Shown here: positions 18,097 through 25,921 of the stretch, piece by piece
Position numbering within the stretch: the first letter of the stretch is position 1
How the letters are laid out: every line of letters begins with the position of its first letter
Source: Halanaeroarchaeum sp. HSR-CO
GTDB taxonomy: Archaea; Halobacteriota; Halobacteria; Halobacteriales; Halobacteriaceae
Direction: 5' to 3'
DNA: 64,000 nt
NCBI RefSeq assembly: GCF_024972755.1
Contig: NZ_CP087724.1
Span: forward strand, 2,666,001 to 2,730,000
Notes under the pieces: generated by a model
Database searches by the model: none
What the model was told of the DNA's origin: nothing
The model's input: the letters and a program-made list of their open reading frames with translations, nothing else
Made by a program: the position numbers and the translations under genes

Positions 18097-18669
18097 ATGC
18101 TCGGTGGGCAGGGCACCCAGCAGTGGACCCTCCGTGGCATCCTCCGGGCGACCATGCCCGTCCTGCTCGTGCTCACGATCGTCGCGGTCGGGTCGGGACT
18201 CGTCCTCGGTGGGTTCGAAGACGCGCTCTACGAACACCCCTCGTTGCTCATCCTCGTCCCGGTCACCATCGGCACGGCAGGGAGTCTGGGGAGCTTGCTC
18301 GCCAGTCGACTCTCGACGGCGTTCCACCTGGGGACCCTCTCGTTCTCCCTGGATAACGAGGACCTGGTCGGGCACACCCTCGCGACGGTCCTGCTCGCCC
18401 TCAGCGTGTTCCCCATCGTGGGCGTCGGCGCGTGGGCCATCGTCGCCGGAACAGTCGGGTCCGAGCTCGGGCTCACAACCGTCCTCACCATCGCCACCGG
18501 GAGCGGCGCGGCGCTCTCGGTGTTGACCGTCGCCGTTACACTCGCGACGACCTACGGTGCCTACGTCCTGGGCCTCGACCCCGACGACGTGGTCATCCCC
18601 GTGGTCACGGTTACCTGCGACGTGCTGGGGGTCGTCGCCCTCTACGTGATGGTGACGTTGTTCGCCTGA
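18097..18669 (+). CDS. MgtE-type divalent cation transporter, membrane half 2
   Basis: A 190-residue membrane protein whose ATG follows directly on the stop of the first half. The motif LLILVPVTIGTAGSLGSLLASRLS mirrors LLVLVPALLATRGNVYGAFASR of half 1, and PVVTVTCDVLGV mirrors PLVTTTGDVIGI. The pair is therefore an internal duplication of one membrane domain. It lacks regulatory CBS domains, so gating by cytosolic Mg2+ as in bacterial MgtE is not expected. The ion transported is inferred from family only. Confidence 0.85.
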   Translation: MLGGQGTQQWTLRGILRATMPVLLVLTIVAVGSGLVLGGFEDALYEHPSLLILVPVTIGTAGSLGSLLASRLSTAFHLGTLSFSLDNEDLVGHTLATVLLALSVFPIVGVGAWAIVAGTVGSELGLTTVLTIATGSGAALSVLTVAVTLATTYGAYVLGLDPDDVVIPVVTVTCDVLGVVALYVMVTLFA

Positions 18670-18688
18670 CTGTCGGCAGCCCTCCGGC

Positions 18689-19108
18689 TCACTCGCCCGG
18701 ATACTCGGGTGGCTCGCCGTCCTCCGTCGCGGGCGCCAGGTAGTCGATGAACGCTTCGACGTCCGGTTCGTGGACGGTGATAGCCACCTGGACGTCGCCG
18801 AGTTCGTCGGGGTTGCCGACCGCGAAGTTGACCACGTCGTTCCGGGCGGCCTGTTTCGTGAGTTCGAAGGAGAACCCGTTTGGCCCCCGGTTCGCGAAGA
18901 ACTCCGACCGCGCGGTGTCCAGGATCCGCTGCTGGAAGAGCCGTTTGCGGAAATGCGAGACGTCGTGGGTCGTTGCGGTCACCCGGTCGCCGTGGGTCGC
19001 GACCTCGCTCTCGGGGAAGAGCGTCGTGATGGTCTCGACTACCCGCTCTTCGACCTCCGTGGGGTTGACCGGGGCTTCGAGTCGGACGGCTATCTTGTAG
19101 GTCGTCAT
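18689..19108 (-). CDS. UPF0201 family RNA-binding-like protein
   Basis: A 139-residue protein fitting the archaeal UPF0201/PF01877 family. It opens with a ferredoxin-like strand (YKIAVRLEAPVNPTE) and continues with FRKRLFQQRILDTARSEF and the QAARNDVVNFAV region. Family members are annotated as RNA-binding by fold only. The start overlaps the stop of the upstream UPF0200 kinase-like gene by 4 nt, a pairing conserved in archaea that suggests a common role. Confidence 0.83.
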   Translation of the reverse strand: MTTYKIAVRLEAPVNPTEVEERVVETITTLFPESEVATHGDRVTATTHDVSHFRKRLFQQRILDTARSEFFANRGPNGFSFELTKQAARNDVVNFAVGNPDELGDVQVAITVHEPDVEAFIDYLAPATEDGEPPEYPGE

Positions 19109-19659
19109 CGGTCTCGTTCCTCCTCGAGGAGCGTGCGGACGCGGTCGCGAAAGACCTCGAGGCTGTCCGTGTTCTCGATGGTGACGTCGGCCGCCTCGAT
19201 GGCGTCGTCCATACCGAAGCCCCGTTCGCGCTCGTCGCGCTCGGCCAGGGACTCACCGCCGTCGTCCTCGGCGGCATCACGTCCCCGGTCGGCGATCCGC
19301 TCCGCCCGGAGGTCGAAGGGCGCGAACACCTCGATCAGGGTGAACTCGTCGCCGAACGCCGCCTCGAAGACCGCGACCTCGTGGCCCGAGCGGATGCCGT
19401 CGACGAGAACGACCTCGCTGTCCTCGAGTGCCGACTCGATGATCGGGAGCGAACGGTCGGCGATGGCGGCGAGCCCGTTCTCCTCCCGCATCGCCTGCGC
19501 GACCCGTCCGTGATCCGAGGCGGGGTCGAGCCCCCGGTCCGCCGTCTCCGCTCGAACTACGTCACCCATCGTGACGACCGGGATGTCCATCTCGCGGGCC
19601 ACGGCCGCGGCTTCGCTCTTCCCGCTCCCCGGTAGTCCGACGATACCGATGACCTGCAT
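19105..19659 (-). CDS. UPF0200 nucleotide kinase-like P-loop protein
   Basis: A 184-residue P-loop NTPase. The Walker A is GLPGSGKSEAA (residues 8-18), followed by VTMGDVVRAE, the Walker B-like VVLVDGIRSGHEV and the lid-like region rich in Arg, Glu and Asp (DERERGFGMDDAIEAADVTIEN). The fold is that of dephospho-CoA and adenylate kinases, but the UPF0200 family has no proven substrate. Archaeal dephospho-CoA kinase belongs to another family, so that name should not be transferred. It is co-transcribed with the UPF0201 gene. Confidence 0.88.
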   Translation of the reverse strand: MQVIGIVGLPGSGKSEAAAVAREMDIPVVTMGDVVRAETADRGLDPASDHGRVAQAMREENGLAAIADRSLPIIESALEDSEVVLVDGIRSGHEVAVFEAAFGDEFTLIEVFAPFDLRAERIADRGRDAAEDDGGESLAERDERERGFGMDDAIEAADVTIENTDSLEVFRDRVRTLLEEERDR

Positions 19660-19700
19660 CGGGCCGACGTAGGTGGGCCCGGGCCTTTTGGATTCCGCTC

Positions 19701-21773
19701 TCAGTCGCCGCCCTCGCCACCGTGCGGGGCGGAGGGAGTGACCGCGGCCAGCCCCCGGGCGAAGTCCTCGGCCGTGACCCGGGGATCACCGCCCCGGCGG
19801 CCCTCGACGGCGGCCTCGATGGCGAGCAGACTCGCTTCTCGGACCACCGCCTCGATGTCGCTCCCGGTGTAGCCGGCGGTCTCCGCGGCGAGTGCGTCCA
19901 GGTTCACCCCTTCCATCGGCACCGAGGCGGTGTGGACGGTGAAGATGTCCCGGCGAGCGGCCCGGTCGGGCAGCCCGACCTCGACCAACTGTTCGAAGCG
20001 CCCGGTCCGGACCAGGGCGGGGTCGATGACGTCCGGTCGGTTGGTCGCGCCGATGACCACCACGTCGTCGAGTGGCTCCAGGCCGTCCATCTCGGTGAGG
20101 AGCTGGGAGACCACCCGTTCGACCACCTGGGTGCCGACGTCCTCGCCCCGCCGCGGGGAGATGGCGTCGACCTCGTCGAAGAACACCACGCTCGGGGCGT
20201 GCTGGCGGGCGGTCTCGAAGATGTCCCTGATCGCGCGTTCGCTCTCGCCGACCCACTTGTCGAGCACCTCTGGCCCCTTCACCGAGATGAAGTTCGCCTC
20301 GGTCGCGTGGGCGACCGCCTTCGCGAGCATGGTCTTTCCCGTCCCCGGGGGGCCGTAGAGCAGTATTCCACGGGGTGGCGTCGCGTCCATGTACTCGAAG
20401 AGGTCGGGGAACCGCATCGGCCACTCCACGCTCCGGACGAGCGCCCGCTTGGCCTCCTCGAGTCCGCCGACGTCCTCGTACGTGACGGTCGGGACGTCCA
20501 CGTGGTGGTCCCGCATCGCGCTGGGTTCGGCGACCGCGAGCGCCCGTTCGAAATCCCGGATGGAGACGGCGTCGGCGTCCTCGCGCCGCGCTGCGGCCAG
20601 CACCGCCTCCGAGACCAGCGCCGAGAGGTCCGCCCCGACGAACCCGTGTGTCCGCGCCGCGATCTCGTCGAGATCGACGTCATCGCCCAGGGTGACGTCC
20701 CTGGTCCGAACGTCGAGAATCTCCCGGCGTTCCTCGCTGGACGGCACCCCGAGCGAGACGTCGCGTTCGAGGCGACCGCCCCGGCGGAGTGACGGATCCA
20801 CGTCGCCGGGCTTGCGCGCGATACCGAGCAGGGCGACGCCGGATTCGGCCGCGAGCGCGTCGACGAGCGACCGGAGGTGGGCCGCGATCCGCTGGCTCCG
20901 ATCCGTCGACCGGTCGTCGGCCGGGGCGATCTCGTCGAGTTCGTCAACGACCACCAGTGTCGGTGCGTTGGCCCGGGCTTCGCGAACCACCTTCGAGCAC
21001 GCCTCGCCGACCGCTGGCGACCGCATGCCGGCGACGTCTGCACTGTCGAGCCAGACGACGTGGACGTCCATCTCCGTGGCGACGGCCTGCGCGAGGAGGG
21101 TCTTCCCACTCCCCGCCGGCCCGGTGAGGAGGACGCCGCCGACGCGGCGCTCGCCCAGTCGCTCGAATCGCCCGGGCTCGGTCAGTGGGCTGGTAATGGA
21201 CTCGCGGAGCGTGCCGATCGCGTCGTCGAGACCGCCGACGTCGTCGACGGTGATCGACGCCGACCCACCCTCGCGGACCGGTTCGTCCCGGACCAGGACC
21301 GTCGTCTGCTCGGTGAGCAACACGGGCTCGTCGGGTATCGTGTCGGTGACCACGAACGGGAGCGAGAGGGTCCCGTCGAGGAGTGTAGCGTCGACCGCGT
21401 CGCCCGACGAGACCGGCCGCCCCGCCAGTGCGCGGCCGAGTGGCACCTCGCCCTCCTGGACGTCCACCGCCCGCGTCGGGGCGACGGTGACCTGCGAGGC
21501 AGGTTCGAGAGTGGTCTTTGCCACCGTGACGCGGTCACCGGGGTCGACGGCGGCGTTCTCCCTGACCGCCGGACCAAGTGCGACGCCATCGGTGTCGACG
21601 CTGGCTCGAGAGACCGAGGCTACGGTCCGGTCGCGGCCCTCGACGGCGACGTACTCGCCCGGGGCGACCCCCAGGCGGCGCATGACCGCTCGTTCGATGC
21701 CGGCTTCGTCGGCGCGAGCGGGTTGGGGATCGGTCGTGACCACGAGGTCGAGGGTGTCGGCGTCGGTGCTCAT
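19701..21773 (-). CDS. CDC48/VCP-like AAA ATPase (divergent D1)
   Basis: A 690-residue double AAA ATPase. An N domain of double-psi-barrel type (about 8-150) precedes D1, with GPAGSGKT at 218-225 and VVVDELDEI at 274-282, and D2, with GPPGTGKT at 474-481, FFDEVDAISP and GATNRPDVIDPAL. D2 is fully canonical. D1 departs from the family: the sensor-1 Asn block, normally ATNRP, reads ARKPG, and the pore-loop segment is DVAGMRSPAVGE instead of VLDKWVGESE. Such proteins unfold substrates for the proteasome. This looks like one of the extra haloarchaeal CDC48 paralogues rather than the main one. Confidence 0.93.
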   Translation of the reverse strand: MSTDADTLDLVVTTDPQPARADEAGIERAVMRRLGVAPGEYVAVEGRDRTVASVSRASVDTDGVALGPAVRENAAVDPGDRVTVAKTTLEPASQVTVAPTRAVDVQEGEVPLGRALAGRPVSSGDAVDATLLDGTLSLPFVVTDTIPDEPVLLTEQTTVLVRDEPVREGGSASITVDDVGGLDDAIGTLRESITSPLTEPGRFERLGERRVGGVLLTGPAGSGKTLLAQAVATEMDVHVVWLDSADVAGMRSPAVGEACSKVVREARANAPTLVVVDELDEIAPADDRSTDRSQRIAAHLRSLVDALAAESGVALLGIARKPGDVDPSLRRGGRLERDVSLGVPSSEERREILDVRTRDVTLGDDVDLDEIAARTHGFVGADLSALVSEAVLAAARREDADAVSIRDFERALAVAEPSAMRDHHVDVPTVTYEDVGGLEEAKRALVRSVEWPMRFPDLFEYMDATPPRGILLYGPPGTGKTMLAKAVAHATEANFISVKGPEVLDKWVGESERAIRDIFETARQHAPSVVFFDEVDAISPRRGEDVGTQVVERVVSQLLTEMDGLEPLDDVVVIGATNRPDVIDPALVRTGRFEQLVEVGLPDRAARRDIFTVHTASVPMEGVNLDALAAETAGYTGSDIEAVVREASLLAIEAAVEGRRGGDPRVTAEDFARGLAAVTPSAPHGGEGGD

Positions 21774-21961
21774 CGGTGATCGGTGGGGATCGGCGGTCGG
21801 TTGCGTGGCGGAGCGGCGTGGCTGTTCGGCCCGTTCGAGGTGGTGAACGACTGGGTGGAGCGGGAGCGTACCTGCATGGCTACGGAGCGGGGGGAGGAGT
21901 GTGGATACCCGGAGACTGGACCGCCAGGACCTTAAAAGGGCCGTCGGGCGACGGGACAGGC

Positions 21962-21975
21962 CGATATATATAAAG
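21962..21975 (+). promoter_or_regulatory. TATA element of the tRNA-Arg promoter
   Basis: CGATATATATAAAG is one of the strongest TATA boxes in the window and is centred about 30 nt upstream of the mature tRNA 5' end at 22000. The spacing fits a stable-RNA promoter. Confidence 0.7.
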
Positions 21976-21999
21976 TTGGCACGGGCATAGCCGAGCGCA

Positions 22000-22104
22000 G
22001 GGCACGTAGCTCAGTCTGGATAGAGCGTCGGACTTCTATCCGCGGCAGCGTCGCTGTCGGGGGAAGACATCCGACGGTCGTGGGTTCAAATCCCATCGTG
22101 CCCG
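22000..22104 (+). tRNA. tRNA-Arg (anticodon UCU) with a 30-nt intron
   Basis: All arms can be drawn: acceptor GGGCACG/CGTGCCC, D stem GCTC/GAGC, anticodon stem TCGGA/TCCGA, T stem GTGGG/CCCAT around TTCAAAT, and discriminator G at 22104. CCA is not encoded. The anticodon TCT is at 22035-22037. A 30-nt intron (22039-22068) splits the gene at the canonical 37/38 site. CTTC (22033-22036) pairs with GAAG (22063-22066), flanked by two 3-nt bulges, giving a standard bulge-helix-bulge for the archaeal splicing endonuclease. Confidence 0.93.
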
Positions 22105-22106
22105 CT
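22091..22106. repeat. tRNA 3' end repeat, copy 1 (within tRNA)
   Basis: This 16-nt segment at the tRNA 3' end, TCCCATCGTGCCCGCT, recurs exactly at 22165-22180 and is the likely integration target (attB-like) for tRNA-specific integrases. Confidence 0.6.
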
Positions 22107-22164
22107 CGAAATCGGGGATTTCTCGCGGCCACGATTTAGTCCCGTTCGCGTCCGCTCACGGGAC

Positions 22165-22180
22165 TCCCATCGTGCCCGCT
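22165..22180. repeat. tRNA 3' end repeat, copy 2 (candidate att scar)
   Basis: An exact copy of the last bases of the tRNA plus two flanking nucleotides (TCCCATCGTGCCCGCT), 74 nt downstream of the original. The rest of the tRNA is not repeated here. Confidence 0.6.
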
Positions 22181-22260
22181 TTGCTGCGAGCACCGTTCGC
22201 GAGCAGCAAACGGCACCGGGATTTGAATCAGGGAGGGCGTGCGCAACGGAGTGAGCACGT

Positions 22261-22291
22261 CCGACCGTGGTTCAAATCCCATCGTGCCCGT
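22261..22291. repeat. tRNA 3' half fragment, copy 3 (candidate att scar)
   Basis: A 31-nt degenerate copy of the tRNA 3' half starts at TCCGACC and ends CATCGTGCCCG, with small deletions in the variable region. It is preceded by a short motif (around 22225-22241) that recurs with one mismatch at 22449-22465. Together these look like layers of past integration and excision at the tRNA. Confidence 0.6.
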
Positions 22292-23219
22292 CCACCTTTT
22301 TACTCGTCGGGTGCGCAAAGCGCACCCTCCTCGCAAAAATCTGGACCAAAAACGTCCTCGGTGCTCACTTCGTTCGCACCGAGTGAACCGCCTCGCTCCG
22401 CTCGGCGGATGCTGGCGTAACGACAACTGAGCCGGTAACAAGCGGGTTGATTCAGGGAGGGCGTGATTCGACAGAGCAGCGCTCTCTCGTCATCCCAGAA
22501 ATCTTCGAGTTTCGGGCGACAGCCCGAGATGGGTGCCAAGCGATCGACCGTTCGGGGGCGAGGGAAATATATTATATAGTTGGTAGTTACGTTGAACTAT
22601 CGATAAAAGTATATATTTGCATGGCGACATCCGCCGTGGATCACGGAACGGAAGCGCATACCGAGTTCGATCAGCCCGACAAACAGACTGTGCCGGCTGT
22701 CGACTTGCGATTCGACGGTTCTGAGCGGTAGAGTGTCCTCTTCGTTTCCCGGACAAGTTCGGTAGCCCGTACTGTTGCCGACAAAAACGGGCTTCATTAC
22801 CGCCCGTCCAAGGCCAACGGGAGCCTGCAATTGAAGAGGATGAGAGGCGTAGAAACGGGGTATTGGCGGTGAAACGCTCGGGTGCGACGAACGGTGCGAT
22901 TTGCCGCCTGCACCCCATTGCAGGCGGCCGATCTGGAACGAGTGTTTCCTAATATATCGGTTATATATAGTACCTATAAATTAGATATGTTGTCGAAATA
23001 TGAGAGTGTGAGGTTCACCGTCGTCGAGGGGTCGCTCACGAGCGATATACTCGAATTCGATCGGCACGTAATCAGCTCGAAGAGGCACGGGAGAGATTAT
23101 CACTCGAATCACCCGATCAGTAGCCACCCGAGAACCCGTCTTGGACCGACCCGAATGCTGCCCAGTAGCCACGATCGCCCTCACCGAACCTCGGGGGTCG
23201 AGAACCGCCGCAAACGCAC
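22292..23219. other. Gene-poor region next to the tRNA
   Basis: About 0.9 kb without a convincing gene. It contains a second copy of a short motif (22449-22465) and two strongly A+T-rich islands (about 22566-22620 and 22948-22985), unlike the surrounding sequence. A 36-codon frame starting at 22621 just after the first island (opening MATSAVDHGTE) has an acidic haloarchaeal composition but ends quickly at 22731. It could be the stump of a lost gene. I see no transposase or integrase. Confidence 0.5.
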
Positions 23220-24230
23220 TCAATACGGTGGGTGGCCGACCGTATCCAGTTGCTGTATCAGCCGACCCCACTCGTGATAGCTCACGGCGGAGTTCCAGTG
23301 GCCCGTCGCCATGCCCACGAGAACAGCCGTCCCGACGAGCACCACGATGGCGAGGCCGACGGCCAGCGGCGAAACCCGTCGGCCGAGCGTCGAATAGGTG
23401 AGCGCGTCCTCCGGACAGGTCTCGATACACGTGCTACACCGCGTGCACTCGAGGTTCGAGACGGTTTCGAGTTCGTCGATCGCGATCCGGTTCGGGCAGG
23501 CGCGCGTACAGGCGCCACAGTCGGTACACGCGGACCGATCCCGTTCCACGTCGATCGAGACGGGACTCACGCGCCCGACGATCGCGAGGAGCGCCCCGTA
23601 CGGACAGAGATACCGACACCAGACGTCTTCGACGAAGACCGTTCCGAGTACGAGGAGGCCGACGGTCACCACGACGGCGGGGGAGGGCGCGAGCCAGAAG
23701 TCGAGCATCTTCACGGCCGAGACGGCGTTATATGGCGACTGGAGGAATGCGATCGCGTCGGCCCCCGAGAAATCGAAGGCGATGACCTGCAGGAAGAACG
23801 CGAGAACGAGATACTTGATCGACCGCAGTCCCCAGTCCAGGAGCTCTGGTGGGCGGCGTCGGGAGATTCCTATCGACTCGGCGACCAGCCGGAGACGCTC
23901 CTGGAGGAACCCGACCGGACACGCCCAGCTGCAGACCCCCCGCTGGACGACCACGGCAGTCGCGAGAACGCCGACGAAGAGCACGAACGCCGCCGGGTGG
24001 ACTGCGGGCACGTATCCCGTCGACACCCAGGCTTTCACGCCGACGAGGGCACTGAGTGGCAGAAAGGCTTCGACGCTCGACGGCAGCGGTACGTACGGCG
24101 TTCCGTACCGGAAATGAGCGACCCAGGCGACGAACTGGAGACCGCCGACGGCCAACAGGACCGTAACGACCAGTTGCATTCGGGTTCGGACCCACGCCGT
24201 CGAAAGGCAGTCACACAAGCGACGGGACAT
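23220..24230 (-). CDS. NapH/CcoG-like membrane polyferredoxin
   Basis: A 336-residue membrane Fe-S protein. It has about five helices and two Cys pairs of the NapH/NosR type, CSWACPVGF and CRYLCPYGALL. Two classical 4Fe-4S ferredoxin motifs follow, CTDCGACTRACP and CTRCSTCIETCP, and a final helix near the C-terminus. Relatives pass electrons between quinol and soluble or periplasmic Fe-S or heme proteins. Its position near the multiheme cytochrome genes suggests a second electron entry point or a role in keeping the system reduced. The gene is oriented away from the cytochromes, so it is a separate unit. The ATG at 24230 is the first possible; Met18 is an alternative. Confidence 0.87.
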   Translation of the reverse strand: MSRRLCDCLSTAWVRTRMQLVVTVLLAVGGLQFVAWVAHFRYGTPYVPLPSSVEAFLPLSALVGVKAWVSTGYVPAVHPAAFVLFVGVLATAVVVQRGVCSWACPVGFLQERLRLVAESIGISRRRPPELLDWGLRSIKYLVLAFFLQVIAFDFSGADAIAFLQSPYNAVSAVKMLDFWLAPSPAVVVTVGLLVLGTVFVEDVWCRYLCPYGALLAIVGRVSPVSIDVERDRSACTDCGACTRACPNRIAIDELETVSNLECTRCSTCIETCPEDALTYSTLGRRVSPLAVGLAIVVLVGTAVLVGMATGHWNSAVSYHEWGRLIQQLDTVGHPPY

Positions 24231-24344
24231 CGAGTGAACGTGTCCGGCGAGACGACATAAATTCCGTCCGGCGTTTTCCAGACCTGAGACACCGGGCGAA
24301 GATATTCGGGAGTCTCCTTATCGGCTATGTGTCGCCCGGCCACG

Positions 24345-25622
24345 TTACTGTTCCGCGATGGCGGTCGCGGTCCGCTTTCCGTCGACGAGCCGGCCAACGA
24401 TCCCGGCGCGTTCGGTGAACGCTGTACAGAGGTGGATGTCCTCGGGGAGTTCGAGGGCGTCCAAATTGGTCCACGACCGGTCGTAGGCGGGCATTCCCGG
24501 CCGGAGCACGGTGACCTCGATCGGCGTCGCCGGCGCGCCCGTGATCTCCTCGAACTCGGTCGCCGCACGGCGCCCGAGGACCGACGGTTCGGTGGACAGC
24601 GTCGACGGATCGCCGCTGGCGACGTAGGAGGTGTAGATCCCCTCGCGGCCGAGCATGCTGTGGTTCCAGGTTGAGCCGCCGGTGATGTAGCCGTCGTCGA
24701 CGACGTGGAACCCGTGGCCGTGGCCGTCGTACGCCGAGTGGAGATGAACCACGCCGAGTGCGTTGTACGTGAGACCGGCAATTGCGTCCCCAGCCGCTGG
24801 CGCTACCGACTGGAGGAGACTGCCGGCCGTGGGCGCCGGCGTGGCGAGGACGACGGTATCCACAGGGTCGGTACCGTCTTCTGTGTATAGTCGATAGCCC
24901 TCCCCCGCCGTCTCCAGGTCAGTGACGGCCGTCCCCAGGTGGATGCTCTCGGCATGGCGGTCGTAAATCGCCGCCGGGAGCGTCTGGAGACCGTCGGTAA
25001 AGGTGATGATCTCGGGGATGTCGACGCCCTCGCGGAGCTTACCGAGGACAGACCGCAGGACGCTGCCTTCGATGCCGGCGTGCTCGAGGGCCTTGCCCAG
25101 GGAGTACCGGACGTACATCTCATCCGGATCGGAGCCGTAGAGGCCGCTGTACAGCGGCCCCATAAAGCGCGTCGCCGCCTCGCGGCCGAAGGCACGAGCG
25201 AGGTATTCCGCGACCGTCTCGTCGTCCTGGGGGGGACCGGTCAGCGGTTCCAGGAGGACACGTGCCTTGCCCCGCCAGGAGAGCAGGTCGGTAGTGATCG
25301 CTCGACGGACCGAGAGGGGCATTGGTCGCAGGGCACCGTCGAAGTACGCGAAGAGGGGTTGATCGTCGTCGCCGACGACGACCTCGTCGTGGAGGTCGTA
25401 GGCGTCGATGAAGGCCTCGACGGGTCCCGTCGACCGCAGGCGCTGTGGCCCGGTCTCGAGCACGTGGCCGTCCCGGTGGAGCGACGAGACGACCCCGCCC
25501 ACCTCGTCGTCGGCCTCGTAGACCACGACGTCGAACTCGTCGGGAAGATAGTGGACCGTCGCCAGCCCGGACATTCCCGCCCCGATAACGGCGATTCGGT
25601 GCTCCTCACGTGATCCCGACAT
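24345..25622 (-). CDS. Protoporphyrinogen/coproporphyrinogen oxidase-like FAD protein
   Basis: A 425-residue flavoprotein of the PPOX/amine-oxidase group, which oxidises porphyrinogens to porphyrins in heme synthesis. The FAD-binding VIGAGMSGLATVHYL lies at the N-terminus, with the GG and GP motifs in EVGGVVSS...VLETGPQRLR. The central PLYSGLYGSDPDEMYVRYSLG and the C-terminal block around PAYDRSW fit PPOX better than carotenoid desaturases. It is somewhat shorter than bacterial HemY. Haloarchaea generally make heme through the siroheme route, so the exact substrate is uncertain. The location beside c-type cytochrome genes supports a link to heme. Confidence 0.78.
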   Translation of the reverse strand: MSGSREEHRIAVIGAGMSGLATVHYLPDEFDVVVYEADDEVGGVVSSLHRDGHVLETGPQRLRSTGPVEAFIDAYDLHDEVVVGDDDQPLFAYFDGALRPMPLSVRRAITTDLLSWRGKARVLLEPLTGPPQDDETVAEYLARAFGREAATRFMGPLYSGLYGSDPDEMYVRYSLGKALEHAGIEGSVLRSVLGKLREGVDIPEIITFTDGLQTLPAAIYDRHAESIHLGTAVTDLETAGEGYRLYTEDGTDPVDTVVLATPAPTAGSLLQSVAPAAGDAIAGLTYNALGVVHLHSAYDGHGHGFHVVDDGYITGGSTWNHSMLGREGIYTSYVASGDPSTLSTEPSVLGRRAATEFEEITGAPATPIEVTVLRPGMPAYDRSWTNLDALELPEDIHLCTAFTERAGIVGRLVDGKRTATAIAEQ

Positions 25623-25921
25623 AGACAGTTGGAACTCGACGCCCGACCTACTTGAATGATGTCGCTTCCCGTCGTGGGTATGAGAGCTGATGGTGGGAAG
25701 TTAATGAGAGAGGGTGAGCCGCCAGGGTCCGCCAGGAGAGGCGCACCTTCGAGACTGGCGTGGGGAATGGTCCGCTCTATAAAGATCGATCACGCATCAA
25801 ACAACGATGAAGATGGGGTTACTTATTTAGGATGATTCCCCGTAGGTATACGTATAGTACATACGGCCCGAGGTGGCCCGCGTGCGGGTATACGATCGCC
25901 CGAGTCGATGAAAATCAACTC

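Noticed and set aside
15999-18356. A 785-codon open frame across srp54 and the MgtE halves
   Set aside because: It is a shadow frame of GC-rich coding sequence. Its translation is extremely rich in Arg, Gly and His, unlike acidic haloarchaeal proteins, while the overlapping frames encode clear SRP54 and MgtE-type proteins.
21932-22441. Short minus-strand frames reading MGFEP-type sequences over the tRNA and its fragments
   Set aside because: These are the well-known false proteins made by translating the reverse strand of a tRNA 3' end.
22882-23277. A 131-codon frame after the second AT-rich island
   Set aside because: Low acidic content, rich in Arg, Ser and His, and it overlaps the NapH-like gene; it appears to be a chance frame.
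25832-25921. N-terminal extension of the HTH_10 regulator
   Set aside because: The TATA-like element lies only 5 nt before the earlier ATG, which leaves no room for transcription to start upstream of it; kept only as an alternative.
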